DNA from: Fibrobacter succinogenes
GTDB taxonomy: Bacteria; Fibrobacterota; Fibrobacteria; Fibrobacterales; Fibrobacteraceae
Reading direction: 5' to 3'
Assembly (NCBI GenBank): GCA_902800815.1
Contig: CADCGB010000005.1
Span: 99,228-155,731 of the forward strand
Length of the DNA stretch: 56,504 nucleotides
Part shown: positions 39,551 to 48,773 of the stretch, in pieces
How the letters are laid out: each line of letters starts with the position of its first letter
Numbering within the stretch: position 1 is the stretch's first letter
Program-made: the position numbers and the translations under genes
The notes under the pieces: generated by a model
Told to the model about the DNA's origin: nothing
The model's input: only the letters and a program-made list of their open reading frames with translations
The model's database searches: none

Positions 39551-42100
39551 ATGTTTGGAAAATTCTTGATGGGTGCCGCGATGGTCGCGGCTTTTGCTGG
39601 CCTCGCTCAGGCCGAGGGCTACAACTGGGGCAATGTCCGCTTTGACGGCGGTGGATTCGTGTCGGCGGTGATTTTCCACCCAAAGGCCGAAAATTTGCTC
39701 TACGCCCGCACCGACGTGGGCGGCATCTACCGTTTTGATTTCGAGAACAAGGTCTGGCTCCCGCTGATGGACTGGATCTCGGAGAACGACAAGGGCCTCT
39801 ACGGCACCGAGGCGTTCGCGCTCGACCCGACGGACCCGAAGCGCATCTACGTGCTCGCGGGTACGGGATACTTTAGCCAGGGCCGTACCGCCGTGTTCCG
39901 CAGCGAGGACTACGGTGTCACCTGGGATACGAGTTACGTGGAAATGCTTGCGCATGGTAATGGCATGGGCCGCCAGACCGGCGAAAAGCTCGCGGTGGAC
40001 CCGAACAAGCCGAACATCATCTTCTGCGGTAGCCGCACGAAGGGCCTCTACAAGAGTACCGACTACGGCAAGACATGGACGAGCGCTTACAAGGTCGCGC
40101 TTTCCGATGCGAAGGAAAATAGCCTCACTAACGTGAACGGCATCAGTTTTGTGATGTTCGACGAATCGCAGGGCACGAACGCCGACGGCTCGACCAAGAC
40201 CATCTACATCGGTATTTCTGACACGAAGGACAACCTTCAGGTAAGTAACGACGGTGGTGCTACGTGGAAGACTATTTCGGGAGTGCCTACCGGCCTGATG
40301 CCCCACCGCGCGAAGATTGTCGAAGGCGACATGTTCGTCACTTTTGCCGATGGCCCGGGCCCGCACAACATTTCGAGAGGCGGTTTTTACAAGTACAACA
40401 TTGCGGGCGGCACCTGGACCGACCTCACCCCGAGCGACTCGGTGACGCACGAACAGAGTCCCACCACCTACGAGAAGGATGAAAGCTCCTACGGTGGCAT
40501 CGCGATTGACCCGAAGGACAAGAACCACATTGTGATTTCGACGCTCGGCAAGTACACCGGTCGCCACCTCGCGAAGGATGCCGAAGGTAACGAGCGCGAC
40601 AACTACGGCGACCGCATCTACACGACGACGGATGGCGGCAAGACATGGAATCACGGTCAGCATTACGGCGACGGCATCAATATCGACGCGAACGGCACGG
40701 ACTGGATTCCGGGCAACGCCATCCATTGGGCGGGTTCGCTCGAAATCAACCCGTTCAACAACAAGCAGGCCTGGGTCACGAGCGGTAACGGCATCTTCAT
40801 GACGGACGATATCACCGCGAAGGTTCCCGTGTGGAAGTTCCAGTCCAAGGGTATCGAGGAGACGGTCCCGCTCGATATCGTGAGCATTCCGGGTGGCCCG
40901 CTGGTAACGGCGATTGGCGACTACGATGGCGCAACCTACACGAACATCAATGAGAGTGCAAAGCGTCATAAGCCTACGGTCGGTACTACCGAGAGCATGG
41001 GCTATGCTCCGCTTTCTGGTTCGCTGGTGCGTACCGGCGTGATTACCGTGTATGGCCAGTACGATTCGCAGAATTTCAACGTGATGTACCGCTCCGAGGA
41101 CATGGGCAAGACATGGGACAGCGTGAAGACGACGCTCAAGGGCGGCAAGGGCTGGATCGTGCTTTCTGCCGATGGCAAGGTGATGCTCCACAGGCCCGAG
41201 AATGCGACTTACCGCTCTGACGATAACGGCGCTACTTGGACTGCCGTCGAGACGGGAGAACAGACGAATTATTCTCATATCGTTGCCGACCCGGTGAACC
41301 CCGACGTGTTCTATGTAATGAACTCCATGGGCACGCTCTACAAGTCGACGGATGCGGGTAAGAATTTCGTGAAGCAGGAAGCCCGCCTGCAGAACGAGAG
41401 CGCTGGCGAATACTACAACGGAAGCAACTACATCCGCACGGTGCCGGGTAGGGAAGGCCACGTGTGGGTCCCGATGGACCAGGCGCAGGTCTGGCTCCAG
41501 AAGGGCTTCAGCGAGAACGGCCTTGCCTATACGGAAGATGGTGGCAAGACGTGGAACCGCTGCGAGGGCGCATCGACTGCAATCGCCGTGGGTATCGGCA
41601 AGGCCAAGGAAGGTGCCGACTACGAGACCATCTTTATCTGGGGTGCCGCGAAGGAAGGTGACCCGATCGGCATCTACCGCAGTACCGACAAGTGCAAGAC
41701 TTTTGAACGCGTGAACGATGACAAGCATCAGTTCGGTGGTCCGGGTAACGGGAACTTCGTTCAGGGCGACATGAACACGTTTGGCGTGGTGTACATGAGT
41801 ACGGTGGGCCGCGGGCTTATCGTGGGCGCACCCGAAGGCACGGAATTCGTGACGGGAATGACGCGCATCGCCTTGCCTGTAACGCCGAGCCTGCAGCTTG
41901 AAAACCGCTCCCTGCATGTAACGGCTCCGATGGGTGGCAACCTTGTCCTGTTCTCCGTGAACGGCAAGACTCTCCTCTCCAGGCCTGTCGCAGGTACGGC
42001 ATCCGTTTCGCTCGAATCGCTCCCCGCGGGCCGCTATGTGGCGAAACTGTTCAACTCTGTAGGTAAACCTCTTGCAGTCAAGTTGCTCCAAATAAAGTAA
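39551..42100 (+). CDS. Secreted GH74 xyloglucanase with T9SS-like C-terminal module
   Basis: The 849-residue enzyme has a signal peptide (cut after AQA, residue 21) and a GH74 seven-bladed propeller pair. LLYARTDVGGIYR holds one catalytic Asp (D55) and VTAIGDYDG the second (D457), at positions expected for endo-xyloglucanases. Repeated S-x-D-x-G-x-TW motifs (Asp-box type, such as STDYGKTW) mark the blades. The last 65 or so residues (from about NRSLHV to LLQIK) form a small beta domain (VLFSVNGKTLL, LPAGRYVAKLFN) resembling type A T9SS sorting domains. AAGGAG precedes the ATG. It should degrade xyloglucan of plant cell walls outside the cell. Confidence 0.92.
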   Translation: MFGKFLMGAAMVAAFAGLAQAEGYNWGNVRFDGGGFVSAVIFHPKAENLLYARTDVGGIYRFDFENKVWLPLMDWISENDKGLYGTEAFALDPTDPKRIYVLAGTGYFSQGRTAVFRSEDYGVTWDTSYVEMLAHGNGMGRQTGEKLAVDPNKPNIIFCGSRTKGLYKSTDYGKTWTSAYKVALSDAKENSLTNVNGISFVMFDESQGTNADGSTKTIYIGISDTKDNLQVSNDGGATWKTISGVPTGLMPHRAKIVEGDMFVTFADGPGPHNISRGGFYKYNIAGGTWTDLTPSDSVTHEQSPTTYEKDESSYGGIAIDPKDKNHIVISTLGKYTGRHLAKDAEGNERDNYGDRIYTTTDGGKTWNHGQHYGDGINIDANGTDWIPGNAIHWAGSLEINPFNNKQAWVTSGNGIFMTDDITAKVPVWKFQSKGIEETVPLDIVSIPGGPLVTAIGDYDGATYTNINESAKRHKPTVGTTESMGYAPLSGSLVRTGVITVYGQYDSQNFNVMYRSEDMGKTWDSVKTTLKGGKGWIVLSADGKVMLHRPENATYRSDDNGATWTAVETGEQTNYSHIVADPVNPDVFYVMNSMGTLYKSTDAGKNFVKQEARLQNESAGEYYNGSNYIRTVPGREGHVWVPMDQAQVWLQKGFSENGLAYTEDGGKTWNRCEGASTAIAVGIGKAKEGADYETIFIWGAAKEGDPIGIYRSTDKCKTFERVNDDKHQFGGPGNGNFVQGDMNTFGVVYMSTVGRGLIVGAPEGTEFVTGMTRIALPVTPSLQLENRSLHVTAPMGGNLVLFSVNGKTLLSRPVAGTASVSLESLPAGRYVAKLFNSVGKPLAVKLLQIK

Positions 42101-42116
42101 ATCTATATTTGGGCGC

Positions 42117-43001
42117 ATGAATTACAAGAAAATCCTTCCTTTTTTGATTTCTTCCGCATTGCTGTTCGCAGCATGCGGTGATGACAGTTCTTCTACTTCC
42201 GCTGGCAATTCTATCGAGGAATCTTCCGAATCCCAGGACAGTTCGTCTTCCAAGACCGGAACAAGTTCGTCTTCCAAGGGCGAATCTTCGTTTAGCGAAA
42301 TGCCGGAGTCCTCTTCTTCCGAGGAGTCGTCTTCATCTGCTGTGCCGATTCCGGAAGGTGCCCGCATCGCGAAACTGGAAGACTTGCAGAAGAACATGGA
42401 ACTCAAGTTGTTCGACCAGACGGTCTACCTTTCTACCGGCCGCAAGCAGGGCCTTATGGCTCTCCGCATTCCGGACGAATTGTGGGTGGCTACCTATACG
42501 GAATTTGCCGATGGCGTGGTAAGTTTTGAAAAGGGCAATAGCGGTATGCAGTATCGCGAAACCGATGCCGCCAATAAGATTGTGGAAAATGTGAATAAGG
42601 GTTTCAAGATGTCGTTCGTGGTCGGCGAAGATGACATAGTTCTCTATTCCGTGGACGGCTCTGATTATAGCGAAGCGATTAAGGCCAGCGTCGCTGTCCA
42701 GAAGGGCAAGGTCTCCAAGGCCGAAGTGATTCAGAACAAGATTTACGAATGCGCCGATGGCGATTCGACGAGGATTTTCAAATTCCTTGATAGTTCGTAT
42801 ACCTATGAAACTTCGGTCGAGGGCAATGTGGTGAACAAGCATGAAGGTCACTACGATATCCAGCGCTCCACGTTGCTGATGCTCCCGTTACGCGAAGAGG
42901 AGACTTCGCTTTCGATGTTCATCTATTCTGTGGGTACCGACAATACGATTACGTCACAATCGGGCGAGACCATGGACTGCACGATTAAGGATGTCGAGTA
43001 A
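42117..43001 (+). CDS. Serine-linker lipoprotein of unknown function
   Basis: The 294-residue product is lipidated at C20 (FAAC) and has a serine-rich linker (about 22-75), then a soluble domain (about 80-294) with a regular beta pattern that I do not recognise. Three cysteines only (C20, EC in KIYECADG, and DCTIKD at the end), so a single possible disulfide. TATATT (42104-42109) ends 7 nt before the ATG and no Shine-Dalgarno is present, indicating a leaderless message separate from the xyloglucanase 16 nt upstream. A terminator follows. Function unknown; a surface role near the xyloglucanase is only a guess. Confidence 0.84.
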   Translation: MNYKKILPFLISSALLFAACGDDSSSTSAGNSIEESSESQDSSSSKTGTSSSSKGESSFSEMPESSSSEESSSSAVPIPEGARIAKLEDLQKNMELKLFDQTVYLSTGRKQGLMALRIPDELWVATYTEFADGVVSFEKGNSGMQYRETDAANKIVENVNKGFKMSFVVGEDDIVLYSVDGSDYSEAIKASVAVQKGKVSKAEVIQNKIYECADGDSTRIFKFLDSSYTYETSVEGNVVNKHEGHYDIQRSTLLMLPLREEETSLSMFIYSVGTDNTITSQSGETMDCTIKDVE

Positions 43002-43049
43002 GCTTGGCAGAAACGCAATCCCCATACGGGATGATCCCTGGAAAATGAA

Positions 43050-43073
43050 AAGACCTGCTTGTGAGCAGGTCTT
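43050..43073. terminator. Bidirectional terminator between the lipoprotein and putP
   Basis: AAGACCTGCT-TGTG-AGCAGGTCTT followed by CTTTTG; 48 nt after the lipoprotein stop and 36 nt from the putP stop, so it can serve both convergent genes. Confidence 0.85.
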
Positions 43074-43109
43074 CTTTTGTACTTTCGCAGCGCTCAAGCG
43101 CCAATTGAA

Positions 43110-44651
43110 TTACAGCTTCATGTCGCTCAAGCGGGTGTTTTCCACCTGGTCAAACTCGTCCTGAATTTCCTTGCTCGGGGTCTTGGTGCAGAGGCTCACG
43201 ATCACGATGGTCGCGAAACTCAGCACGAAGCCGGGAACGAGTTCGTAAATCTGGAAGATTTCGGCGGAGAAACCGGAGAGGTAGAACTTCCACACGAATG
43301 CGGTGATGCCGCCCACGAGCATGCCCGCGATGGCGCCCGGAAGCGTGGTACGCTTCCAGAACAGGGCAAGGAGCATAATCGGGCCGAAGCAGGCACCGAA
43401 TCCGCCCCAGGCGAAGCTCACGAGACTCATCACCACGTCGAGGAAGCTCTTGCCCTGTGCAGCGCCGTCGGCGCTGGGCGCCCCCTGCATGGCGACGATG
43501 ACCGCGATAACCGTAATGAGCACGACCACGCCGCGGCTCACCCACATGACTTCCTTGTTGCTCGCATTCTTGCGGAACAGGTGCTTGTAGAGGTCGTTAC
43601 TGAAGGCAGAAGCCGAAACCAGCAATTGCGAGTCGGCCGTACTCATGATGGCGGCAAGGATGGCGGCCATGAGGATGGCTGCGACAGCCGGGTGGCAGAG
43701 AGTCTGGCAAAGAATCATGAAGATGCGTTCCGGGTCGGCGACGGTAATGCCGTTCGCTTCCACGTAGTAGCGGCCGAGGATTGCAATCATGATGGCGGCA
43801 CCGAGGCAGATGGTGACCCAGGTCATGGCGACGCGGCGGGAGAACTTGATGTCTTCGGCGTTCTTGATGCTCATGAAGCGTACCAGAATGTGCGGCATGC
43901 CAAAATAGCCGAGGCCCCACGCGAGGCTTGAAATCAACGCAATCAGCCCGATGGACTTGCCGGTAGTGGCGTTGGTAAACAGGCTCATCAGGTAGGGGTT
44001 CTGCGCGTTCACGGCGTCCATGGTGGCTGCAAAACCGCCCGAGCCAGCCATGATAATCGAGGGAATGGCGATGACGGCAATGAGCATCATGGTCGCCTGG
44101 ATAAAGTCGGTCCAGCACACGGCAAAGAAGCCGCCCATGAAGGTGTAGCTCACCACGACGACCGCACCGATGATGAGGCCCGTGGTGTAGTTCATGCCGA
44201 AGATGGTGCCGAACAATTTAGCGCTCGCGACAAAGCCCGAAACCGTGTAGAACAGGAAGAACGCGAGGATGAAAATCGAGGCAATAACGCGGATGATTCC
44301 CTTGTTGTCGCGGAAGCGGTTCGCAAAGAAGTCGGGGAGCGTGATGGAGTCACCACAGAAGTGGCTGTACTTGCGGAGCCTGCGGCCCACGATTTTCCAG
44401 TTGAGGTACGTGCCGATGACAAGGCCGATGCCGATCCACGCTTCGGAGAAACCGCTCACGAAGATGGCGCCGGGGAGGCCCATCAAGAGCCAGCCGCTCA
44501 TGTCGGAGGCCTGCGCGGACATGGCCACGACCCATTTGTTCATGCCGCGGTTGCCCAGGTAGTAGGCGTTCAGGCTGTTCGCCTTCTTGGAAAAGTAGAA
44601 TCCGATACCGAGCATCATCAGCAGGTACAGGATAAATACGGTAATGACCAT
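43110..44651 (-). CDS. putP: Sodium/proline symporter (PutP-type)
   Basis: The 513-residue inner-membrane protein belongs to the sodium:solute symporter family, with about 13 hydrophobic helices. YYLGNRGMNKWVVAMSAQASDMSGWLL near the N-terminus and the helix STADSQLLVSASAFSNDLYK match PutP, including the Ser/Thr residues that bind sodium. It should import proline with sodium. AGGAGA lies 8 nt before the ATG. A terminator follows. cysK is the next gene upstream on the same strand, 53 bp away. Confidence 0.92.
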   Translation of the reverse strand: MVITVFILYLLMMLGIGFYFSKKANSLNAYYLGNRGMNKWVVAMSAQASDMSGWLLMGLPGAIFVSGFSEAWIGIGLVIGTYLNWKIVGRRLRKYSHFCGDSITLPDFFANRFRDNKGIIRVIASIFILAFFLFYTVSGFVASAKLFGTIFGMNYTTGLIIGAVVVVSYTFMGGFFAVCWTDFIQATMMLIAVIAIPSIIMAGSGGFAATMDAVNAQNPYLMSLFTNATTGKSIGLIALISSLAWGLGYFGMPHILVRFMSIKNAEDIKFSRRVAMTWVTICLGAAIMIAILGRYYVEANGITVADPERIFMILCQTLCHPAVAAILMAAILAAIMSTADSQLLVSASAFSNDLYKHLFRKNASNKEVMWVSRGVVVLITVIAVIVAMQGAPSADGAAQGKSFLDVVMSLVSFAWGGFGACFGPIMLLALFWKRTTLPGAIAGMLVGGITAFVWKFYLSGFSAEIFQIYELVPGFVLSFATIVIVSLCTKTPSKEIQDEFDQVENTRLSDMKL

Positions 44652-44704
44652 TTGGTGAATCTCCTATTTTCGAAAACTTGTTTATTGAAATATAACTATA
44701 CAGG

Positions 44705-45628
44705 CTACTTTTCCGTCCAGAGCCAGGTGCTCAGGTAGCGTTCGCCCGTGTCGGGGAGGAGTGCGACGATTCTCTTGCCCTTGAATTCGGGGCGCTTGGC
44801 GACTGTCAACGCGCATTCCAGAGCCGCTCCGGACGATATCCCGACGAAGATGCCTTCTTCGCTTGCTGCCGCTCGGGCCGCGTTCCCGGCCTTCTCGGTG
44901 CTGGTGAGGTACACCTCGTCGACCACCTTCGGGTCGTAGATTTTCGGGATAAAGTTCGCTCCGATTCCCTGTATCTTGTGCGGGCCCGCAACGCCCTTCG
45001 ATATCATCGGGGAGTCATCGGGCTCGATGGCGATTACATAAACGTTCGGGTTCTTTTCCTTAAGGAACTTTGCGGTTCCGCTTACGGTTCCGCCGGTACC
45101 CGCCGTCGCGATAAACACGTCCACCTTGCCGTCGGTATCGCGCCAGATTTCGGGACCCGTTGTGAGGTAGTGCGCCTCCGGGTTTGCCGGATTCTCGAAC
45201 TGCTGCGGAATGAAACTTCCCGGGTTCTGCGCCGCAATCTCGTTCGCCTTCTCGATGCAGCCCGCCATGCCCTTTGCGCCTTCGGTCAGCACGACCTCGG
45301 CCCCAAGCGCCTTCAATAGCAGCCTGCGTTCCATGCTCATGGAATCGGGCATCGTAAGCACCACCTTGTAGCCCTTTACGGCCCCCACGTAGGCGAGCCC
45401 GACGCCCGTGTTGCCGCTGGTCGGCTCGATGATGAGCGCGCCCGGCTTGAGCTTGCCCTCCTTTTCGGCGCGTTCAATCATGTTGAACGCCACGCGGTCC
45501 TTCGCGCTTCCGAGCGGGTTGAAACTTTCGAGTTTTACGTAGACTTCGGCCCCGCCTTTGTTCAACTTGTTGATGCGCACGAGCGGCGTGTTGCCGATGG
45601 TTTCGAGAATGCTATTGAAAATTGCCAT
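44705..45628 (-). CDS. cysK: Cysteine synthase (O-acetylserine sulfhydrylase)
   Basis: The 307-residue PLP enzyme makes cysteine from O-acetylserine and sulfide. The PLP lysine is in PLGSAKDRVA, the substrate loop TSGNTGVGLA and the phosphate loop GTGGTVSG are intact, and SGAALECAL near the end fits CysK. Length is normal. GGAG lies 8 nt before the ATG, after an unusual T8 run. No serine acetyltransferase gene is nearby. putP follows on the same strand at 53 bp but has its own ribosome binding site. Confidence 0.95.
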   Translation of the reverse strand: MAIFNSILETIGNTPLVRINKLNKGGAEVYVKLESFNPLGSAKDRVAFNMIERAEKEGKLKPGALIIEPTSGNTGVGLAYVGAVKGYKVVLTMPDSMSMERRLLLKALGAEVVLTEGAKGMAGCIEKANEIAAQNPGSFIPQQFENPANPEAHYLTTGPEIWRDTDGKVDVFIATAGTGGTVSGTAKFLKEKNPNVYVIAIEPDDSPMISKGVAGPHKIQGIGANFIPKIYDPKVVDEVYLTSTEKAGNAARAAASEEGIFVGISSGAALECALTVAKRPEFKGKRIVALLPDTGERYLSTWLWTEK

Positions 45629-45683
45629 AAAAAAAACTCCGTCGCGACAGGTGCCGCAACGGATAACAATCTAGTATTATTTT

Positions 45684-46901
45684 TTATGGAAGAATATTGA
45701 AATTGTTCCTGCTCATGGTTTCCTGTTCGCTTACGATGGTTGCGAACGGGATTCCCGTGAAGTTCTTTACGGCACATCCAAATGCCTTCTCAATATATTC
45801 GTAATAAGAGCCGTTTGTCGCTTCGCATTCTGCCTGGAAAACTTCCTTGGCCGAACCGGTACCGTCATTGACCAGGTATACAATTCCGATGTCGGGTACC
45901 AGGAGGGTTGTCGTCTTGGTTGAACTCCAGTCTCCGTGTTTTGATACGGAGCGTTTTACTCCAAGTTCATCTGCATATATGCTTCCGGTACAGGTGTTGT
46001 CCCCTTCGTCAAGGATGAATTTCTTGCCTTCCGTCGTGAAGTAGTATTCGGCATCGTCGTTGATAAAAATGGTCATGCCGTCGATTTCGTCTATCTTGCG
46101 TTTTTCCGGGAAAGCCGATGCAAGACTGTCCAGAACCGCACGCTCTTCATCGGTAACATCTAGTTTATCTGTATTAGGTTCAAGGATGAATACCCTGCCG
46201 GAATTCGCCTTGATACTGCTGTCGGGCTCTGATTTTGGAATGTCGTATTCTGTCGTGTCTACACCGTCTGCGATGGTGCCGCAGATGTCGTTGGATTCCT
46301 TGGTGAAACTTTCAAGAAGCGTGTCGAAGTTGATTGTGGAATCCGGCCCTGCTGTGACGCATTCGCCTCTTGCATTGCATGTCGTAACGGAATCAGTTTT
46401 GGAAGCGTAGCAGAAAGCCTTTAAGTCTCCGTTCCCGCTACATACTGCATCTGGTGCGACATCTACCAAGCCGGAATTGCACGATTCCTGGAAAGCCTTG
46501 TAGATATCGTTGCAGGCACTTCCGAAGTTGTATAACCCGATTGTCCGTTCCATGGTTTCACCGTCGGCAATGCTGATTCTCGCCAGGTATTTCTTCGTGC
46601 TGGCGTACTTGCCTGCGGAACAGGTCGCTTCGGCTCCGTTTTCCTTGCCGTAGACAGTGACTTCGCCTTGTGCAATCTTCTTTACCGATGTGGCGGCGGT
46701 CGTGAAGACGATGTCTTTATCTGGAACGAAAGAATTTACGGAGGAACTGCTGGCGACTTCTTCCGAAGAACTGCTGTTTTCGGCAGTCGCGTTCGGCATG
46801 GTCGTGGAGCCCGCCGAAGAGGGGTTATCCGAAGAGCAGGCTGCCAGAGCGCAAAGGGCGAACGCGCCTGCGATATAGAGATTCTTCTTGAGGTTAAGCA
46901 T
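45684..46901 (-). CDS. Serine-rich lipoprotein coupled to a TIGR02147 gene (pair B)
   Basis: The 405-residue product is lipidated at C22 (LAAC) and has a serine linker (about 24-58) and a cysteine-containing domain (about 60-405) that I do not recognise. Two halves are visible: one with C-x-SGNGDLKAFCYASKTDSVTTC-like cysteine pairs, and a second with strands such as KKFILDEGDNTC and LLVPDIGIVYLV. The ATG overlaps the end of the TIGR02147 gene by 8 nt (ATGCTTAA), so translation is coupled, as in pairs A and C. Unlike those, its post-cysteine sequence is CSSDNPSSAG. Function unknown. Confidence 0.85.
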   Translation of the reverse strand: MLNLKKNLYIAGAFALCALAACSSDNPSSAGSTTMPNATAENSSSSEEVASSSSVNSFVPDKDIVFTTAATSVKKIAQGEVTVYGKENGAEATCSAGKYASTKKYLARISIADGETMERTIGLYNFGSACNDIYKAFQESCNSGLVDVAPDAVCSGNGDLKAFCYASKTDSVTTCNARGECVTAGPDSTINFDTLLESFTKESNDICGTIADGVDTTEYDIPKSEPDSSIKANSGRVFILEPNTDKLDVTDEERAVLDSLASAFPEKRKIDEIDGMTIFINDDAEYYFTTEGKKFILDEGDNTCTGSIYADELGVKRSVSKHGDWSSTKTTTLLVPDIGIVYLVNDGTGSAKEVFQAECEATNGSYYEYIEKAFGCAVKNFTGIPFATIVSEQETMSRNNFNILP

Positions 46902-47727
46902 GGTTCACTCCTTCTATCTTGTTTGTAAACGGGAAAAGTTGAAAGTTCAGACCATAGACCTGGTCCAGTTTGCCGCCCTCGTTTGCGATGGCGGCGATTT
47001 TCTTGGCGCAGGCATCTATTTCGGCGACGATGCGTGCATAGTTGGATTCGTTCACGCCGATGGTCATTCCGGTAAAGTACCGTTCGCTTGCGCTGTAGCG
47101 GTCGACTGCGCGCACTGCCATATTGCCCATTTCCTTGTGCATGGCGCGGATGGCAATCGGTTGCGCTTCTGCCGAACCGATGACAGCCTTCTCGGTCTGT
47201 GAATAGGCCTTCTCGCCGTCCTTCTTCAGGAACCCGGCCTTCACCAGGAAGGCGAGGATGTCGCGGACTTCTTCGGCGGAAACATATTCCTTGCACTCGT
47301 CGGCAATCTTTCGCGGCTGTGCTCCGGGCATCATCGGGGCGAGTTCACGAATGACGGGGTACTTCCAGGATTCGTAATACTGGAAGGCTTCGCTATCGAC
47401 AACGCGCACCTTGTGCTCGACTGCAATCTTTTCCAGTTTGAGCAGCGTTGCCTTCTTGTCGGCATCCTTGGTTGCCTTGGCGAGTGTCACGAGCAGCGAG
47501 AAGTATTCCTCCTCGTAACCGGTGAGCCCCATCGCCTTGGAAACCTGCAACATCTTGACCTTGCTCAGGCCACTCTTGCCTTCGCATACCAGCTTGAGGT
47601 AGGTGGGGGATGCAAACCCCGCAAGTTTCGAGAATTCCCTCCACGAGAACGCGCCCGTGCGCTTGCGCTCGTTGTAGAAGTCCTGCATGAACTTGCGGTA
47701 GTCCTTGTATTCGGTTATCGGTTTCAT
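46894..47727 (-). CDS. TIGR02147-family protein, regulator-like (pair B)
   Basis: The 277-residue protein has the family N-terminus ITEYKDYRKFMQDFYNERK, a helix-turn-helix-like segment (WREFSKLAGFASPTYLKLV) and the signature ESWKYPVIRELA. I chose ATG 47727 (MKPITEYKDYR): TTGCTT (47758-47763), 17 bp and TAAATT (47735-47740) on the minus strand place the -10 exactly 7 nt before it. The longer open frame upstream would start before the promoter. The downstream lipoprotein gene overlaps its stop by 8 nt. Regulation of that lipoprotein, or of the divergent acyltransferase, is possible but unproven. Confidence 0.87.
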   Translation of the reverse strand: MKPITEYKDYRKFMQDFYNERKRTGAFSWREFSKLAGFASPTYLKLVCEGKSGLSKVKMLQVSKAMGLTGYEEEYFSLLVTLAKATKDADKKATLLKLEKIAVEHKVRVVDSEAFQYYESWKYPVIRELAPMMPGAQPRKIADECKEYVSAEEVRDILAFLVKAGFLKKDGEKAYSQTEKAVIGSAEAQPIAIRAMHKEMGNMAVRAVDRYSASERYFTGMTIGVNESNYARIVAEIDACAKKIAAIANEGGKLDQVYGLNFQLFPFTNKIEGVNHA

Positions 47728-47734
47728 GTCTATA

Positions 47735-47763
47735 AATTTATCTTCTAAAATTTGAAAAAGCAA
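47735..47763 (-). promoter_or_regulatory. Promoter of pair B, leaderless
   Basis: Minus strand TTGCTT (47758-47763), N17, TAAATT (47735-47740); the ATG begins 8 nt after the -10, at the expected transcription start. Confidence 0.65.
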
Positions 47764-47768
47764 TGCTT

Positions 47769-47862
47769 GGAATGATACAAAAATGAGAAAATTATTGTAA
47801 AAACCGAATTTTTTAGACAAAAATTTTCAATATTTTTATGGGAATGATACGGTGCGTATCAT
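47769..47862. promoter_or_regulatory. Repeated GGAATGATAC element with an 8-bp palindrome in a divergent region
   Basis: GGAATGATAC occurs at 47769-47778 and 47841-47850. The second copy is extended to a palindrome, ATGATACG-GTG-CGTATCAT (47844-47862), which covers the -35 region of the acyltransferase promoter (TATATT at 47876-47881). The first copy abuts the -35 of pair B. A shared repressor or activator site is the simplest reading. Confidence 0.5.
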
Positions 47863-47891
47863 ATCAAATTTTAAGTATATTTTGTATGAAT

Positions 47892-48773
47892 ATGCCCATG
47901 CTCCGTTCCATCATGTCGAAAGTGTTCGCGCGAACCGCCGGTTTCGTGCTCCGCTCCAGCGGGTGGAAACGCTCTACAGTGTACGCGAACCTGCGGCATG
48001 TCTATGGCACGAGTTACTCAAAGTTTTACGGCACGCTCATCTGCAATCTCGCGCACCACGCGGGTGAACTCCTTTTCCGGTTCCCGACATTCAAGAAGTT
48101 GCCCCGCGAAGTATCGGCGTACCCTTGCCGCATCGAGGGTTGGAACTTTGCCCTTGCGGAGGGTTCTGCACCGGTCCTCGAGAAGATGCGAAACGGCGGC
48201 ATATTCCTTACGGCGCATTTCGGGAACTACGAGGCGATTGGTCCCTGGCTCTGCCGCCTGGGCATACCGCTGGTGGCAAGCTACATTCCGGTAAGGCCTG
48301 CGTGGCTCAACCGCATTCTGGACAAGCGGATCCGTGCTGTCGATGGTCGCCCTTACGGCGTAGATGCGCGCACCCCGCGGGAGTTCTTGCGCCTGCTCGA
48401 TGACGGGAAGTTAGTTTGTCTGCTAGCCGATCAGGATAGCCGCATCCCGAGCGCGCTCGATGGCGAGTTCATGCACAGGCCCGTGCGCAACAACCCGCTT
48501 CCGGACTTTCTGCTCCGGCACCGCCCCGAGACGCCCGTGTTTATCTGCTGGCTGGAAGATTGCCGCGGACAGTTTAAAACGGATGGTCCAGACATCTCGA
48601 AAAAGGCTCACGTACTCCATGCGATAGAACTGCCCCGCGCATCTTCTACTGGCGATATCATGCCCGCCTACAACGCCTGGCTCGAGGCCCGCATAAAAGA
48701 AAATCCAGCCCTTTGGTACGGCTGGACTCATCGTCGGTTCTATTCCAGGAATCCGGAAATCTACTTGGGCTGA
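47892..48773 (+). CDS. LpxL/HtrB-type lipid A acyltransferase
   Basis: The 293-residue inner-membrane-associated protein belongs to the lipid A late-acyltransferase family; the catalytic motif H-x4-E is present as AHFGNYEAIG, with ADQDSRIPS further on as the second conserved block (usually DQ...G). It should add an acyl chain to Kdo-lipid A or a similar glycolipid. Starts at 47886, 47892 and 47898 are possible; TATATT (47876-47881) makes 47886 too close, so 47892 is chosen tentatively. The 3' end overlaps the convergent lipoprotein by 13 nt. Confidence 0.85.
   Translation: MPMLRSIMSKVFARTAGFVLRSSGWKRSTVYANLRHVYGTSYSKFYGTLICNLAHHAGELLFRFPTFKKLPREVSAYPCRIEGWNFALAEGSAPVLEKMRNGGIFLTAHFGNYEAIGPWLCRLGIPLVASYIPVRPAWLNRILDKRIRAVDGRPYGVDARTPREFLRLLDDGKLVCLLADQDSRIPSALDGEFMHRPVRNNPLPDFLLRHRPETPVFICWLEDCRGQFKTDGPDISKKAHVLHAIELPRASSTGDIMPAYNAWLEARIKENPALWYGWTHRRFYSRNPEIYLG

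Noticed and set aside
39452..42118. 888-codon open frame antisense to the xyloglucanase
   Set aside because: Codon-bias shadow of a clear GH74 gene; His/Arg/Val-rich with no domain.
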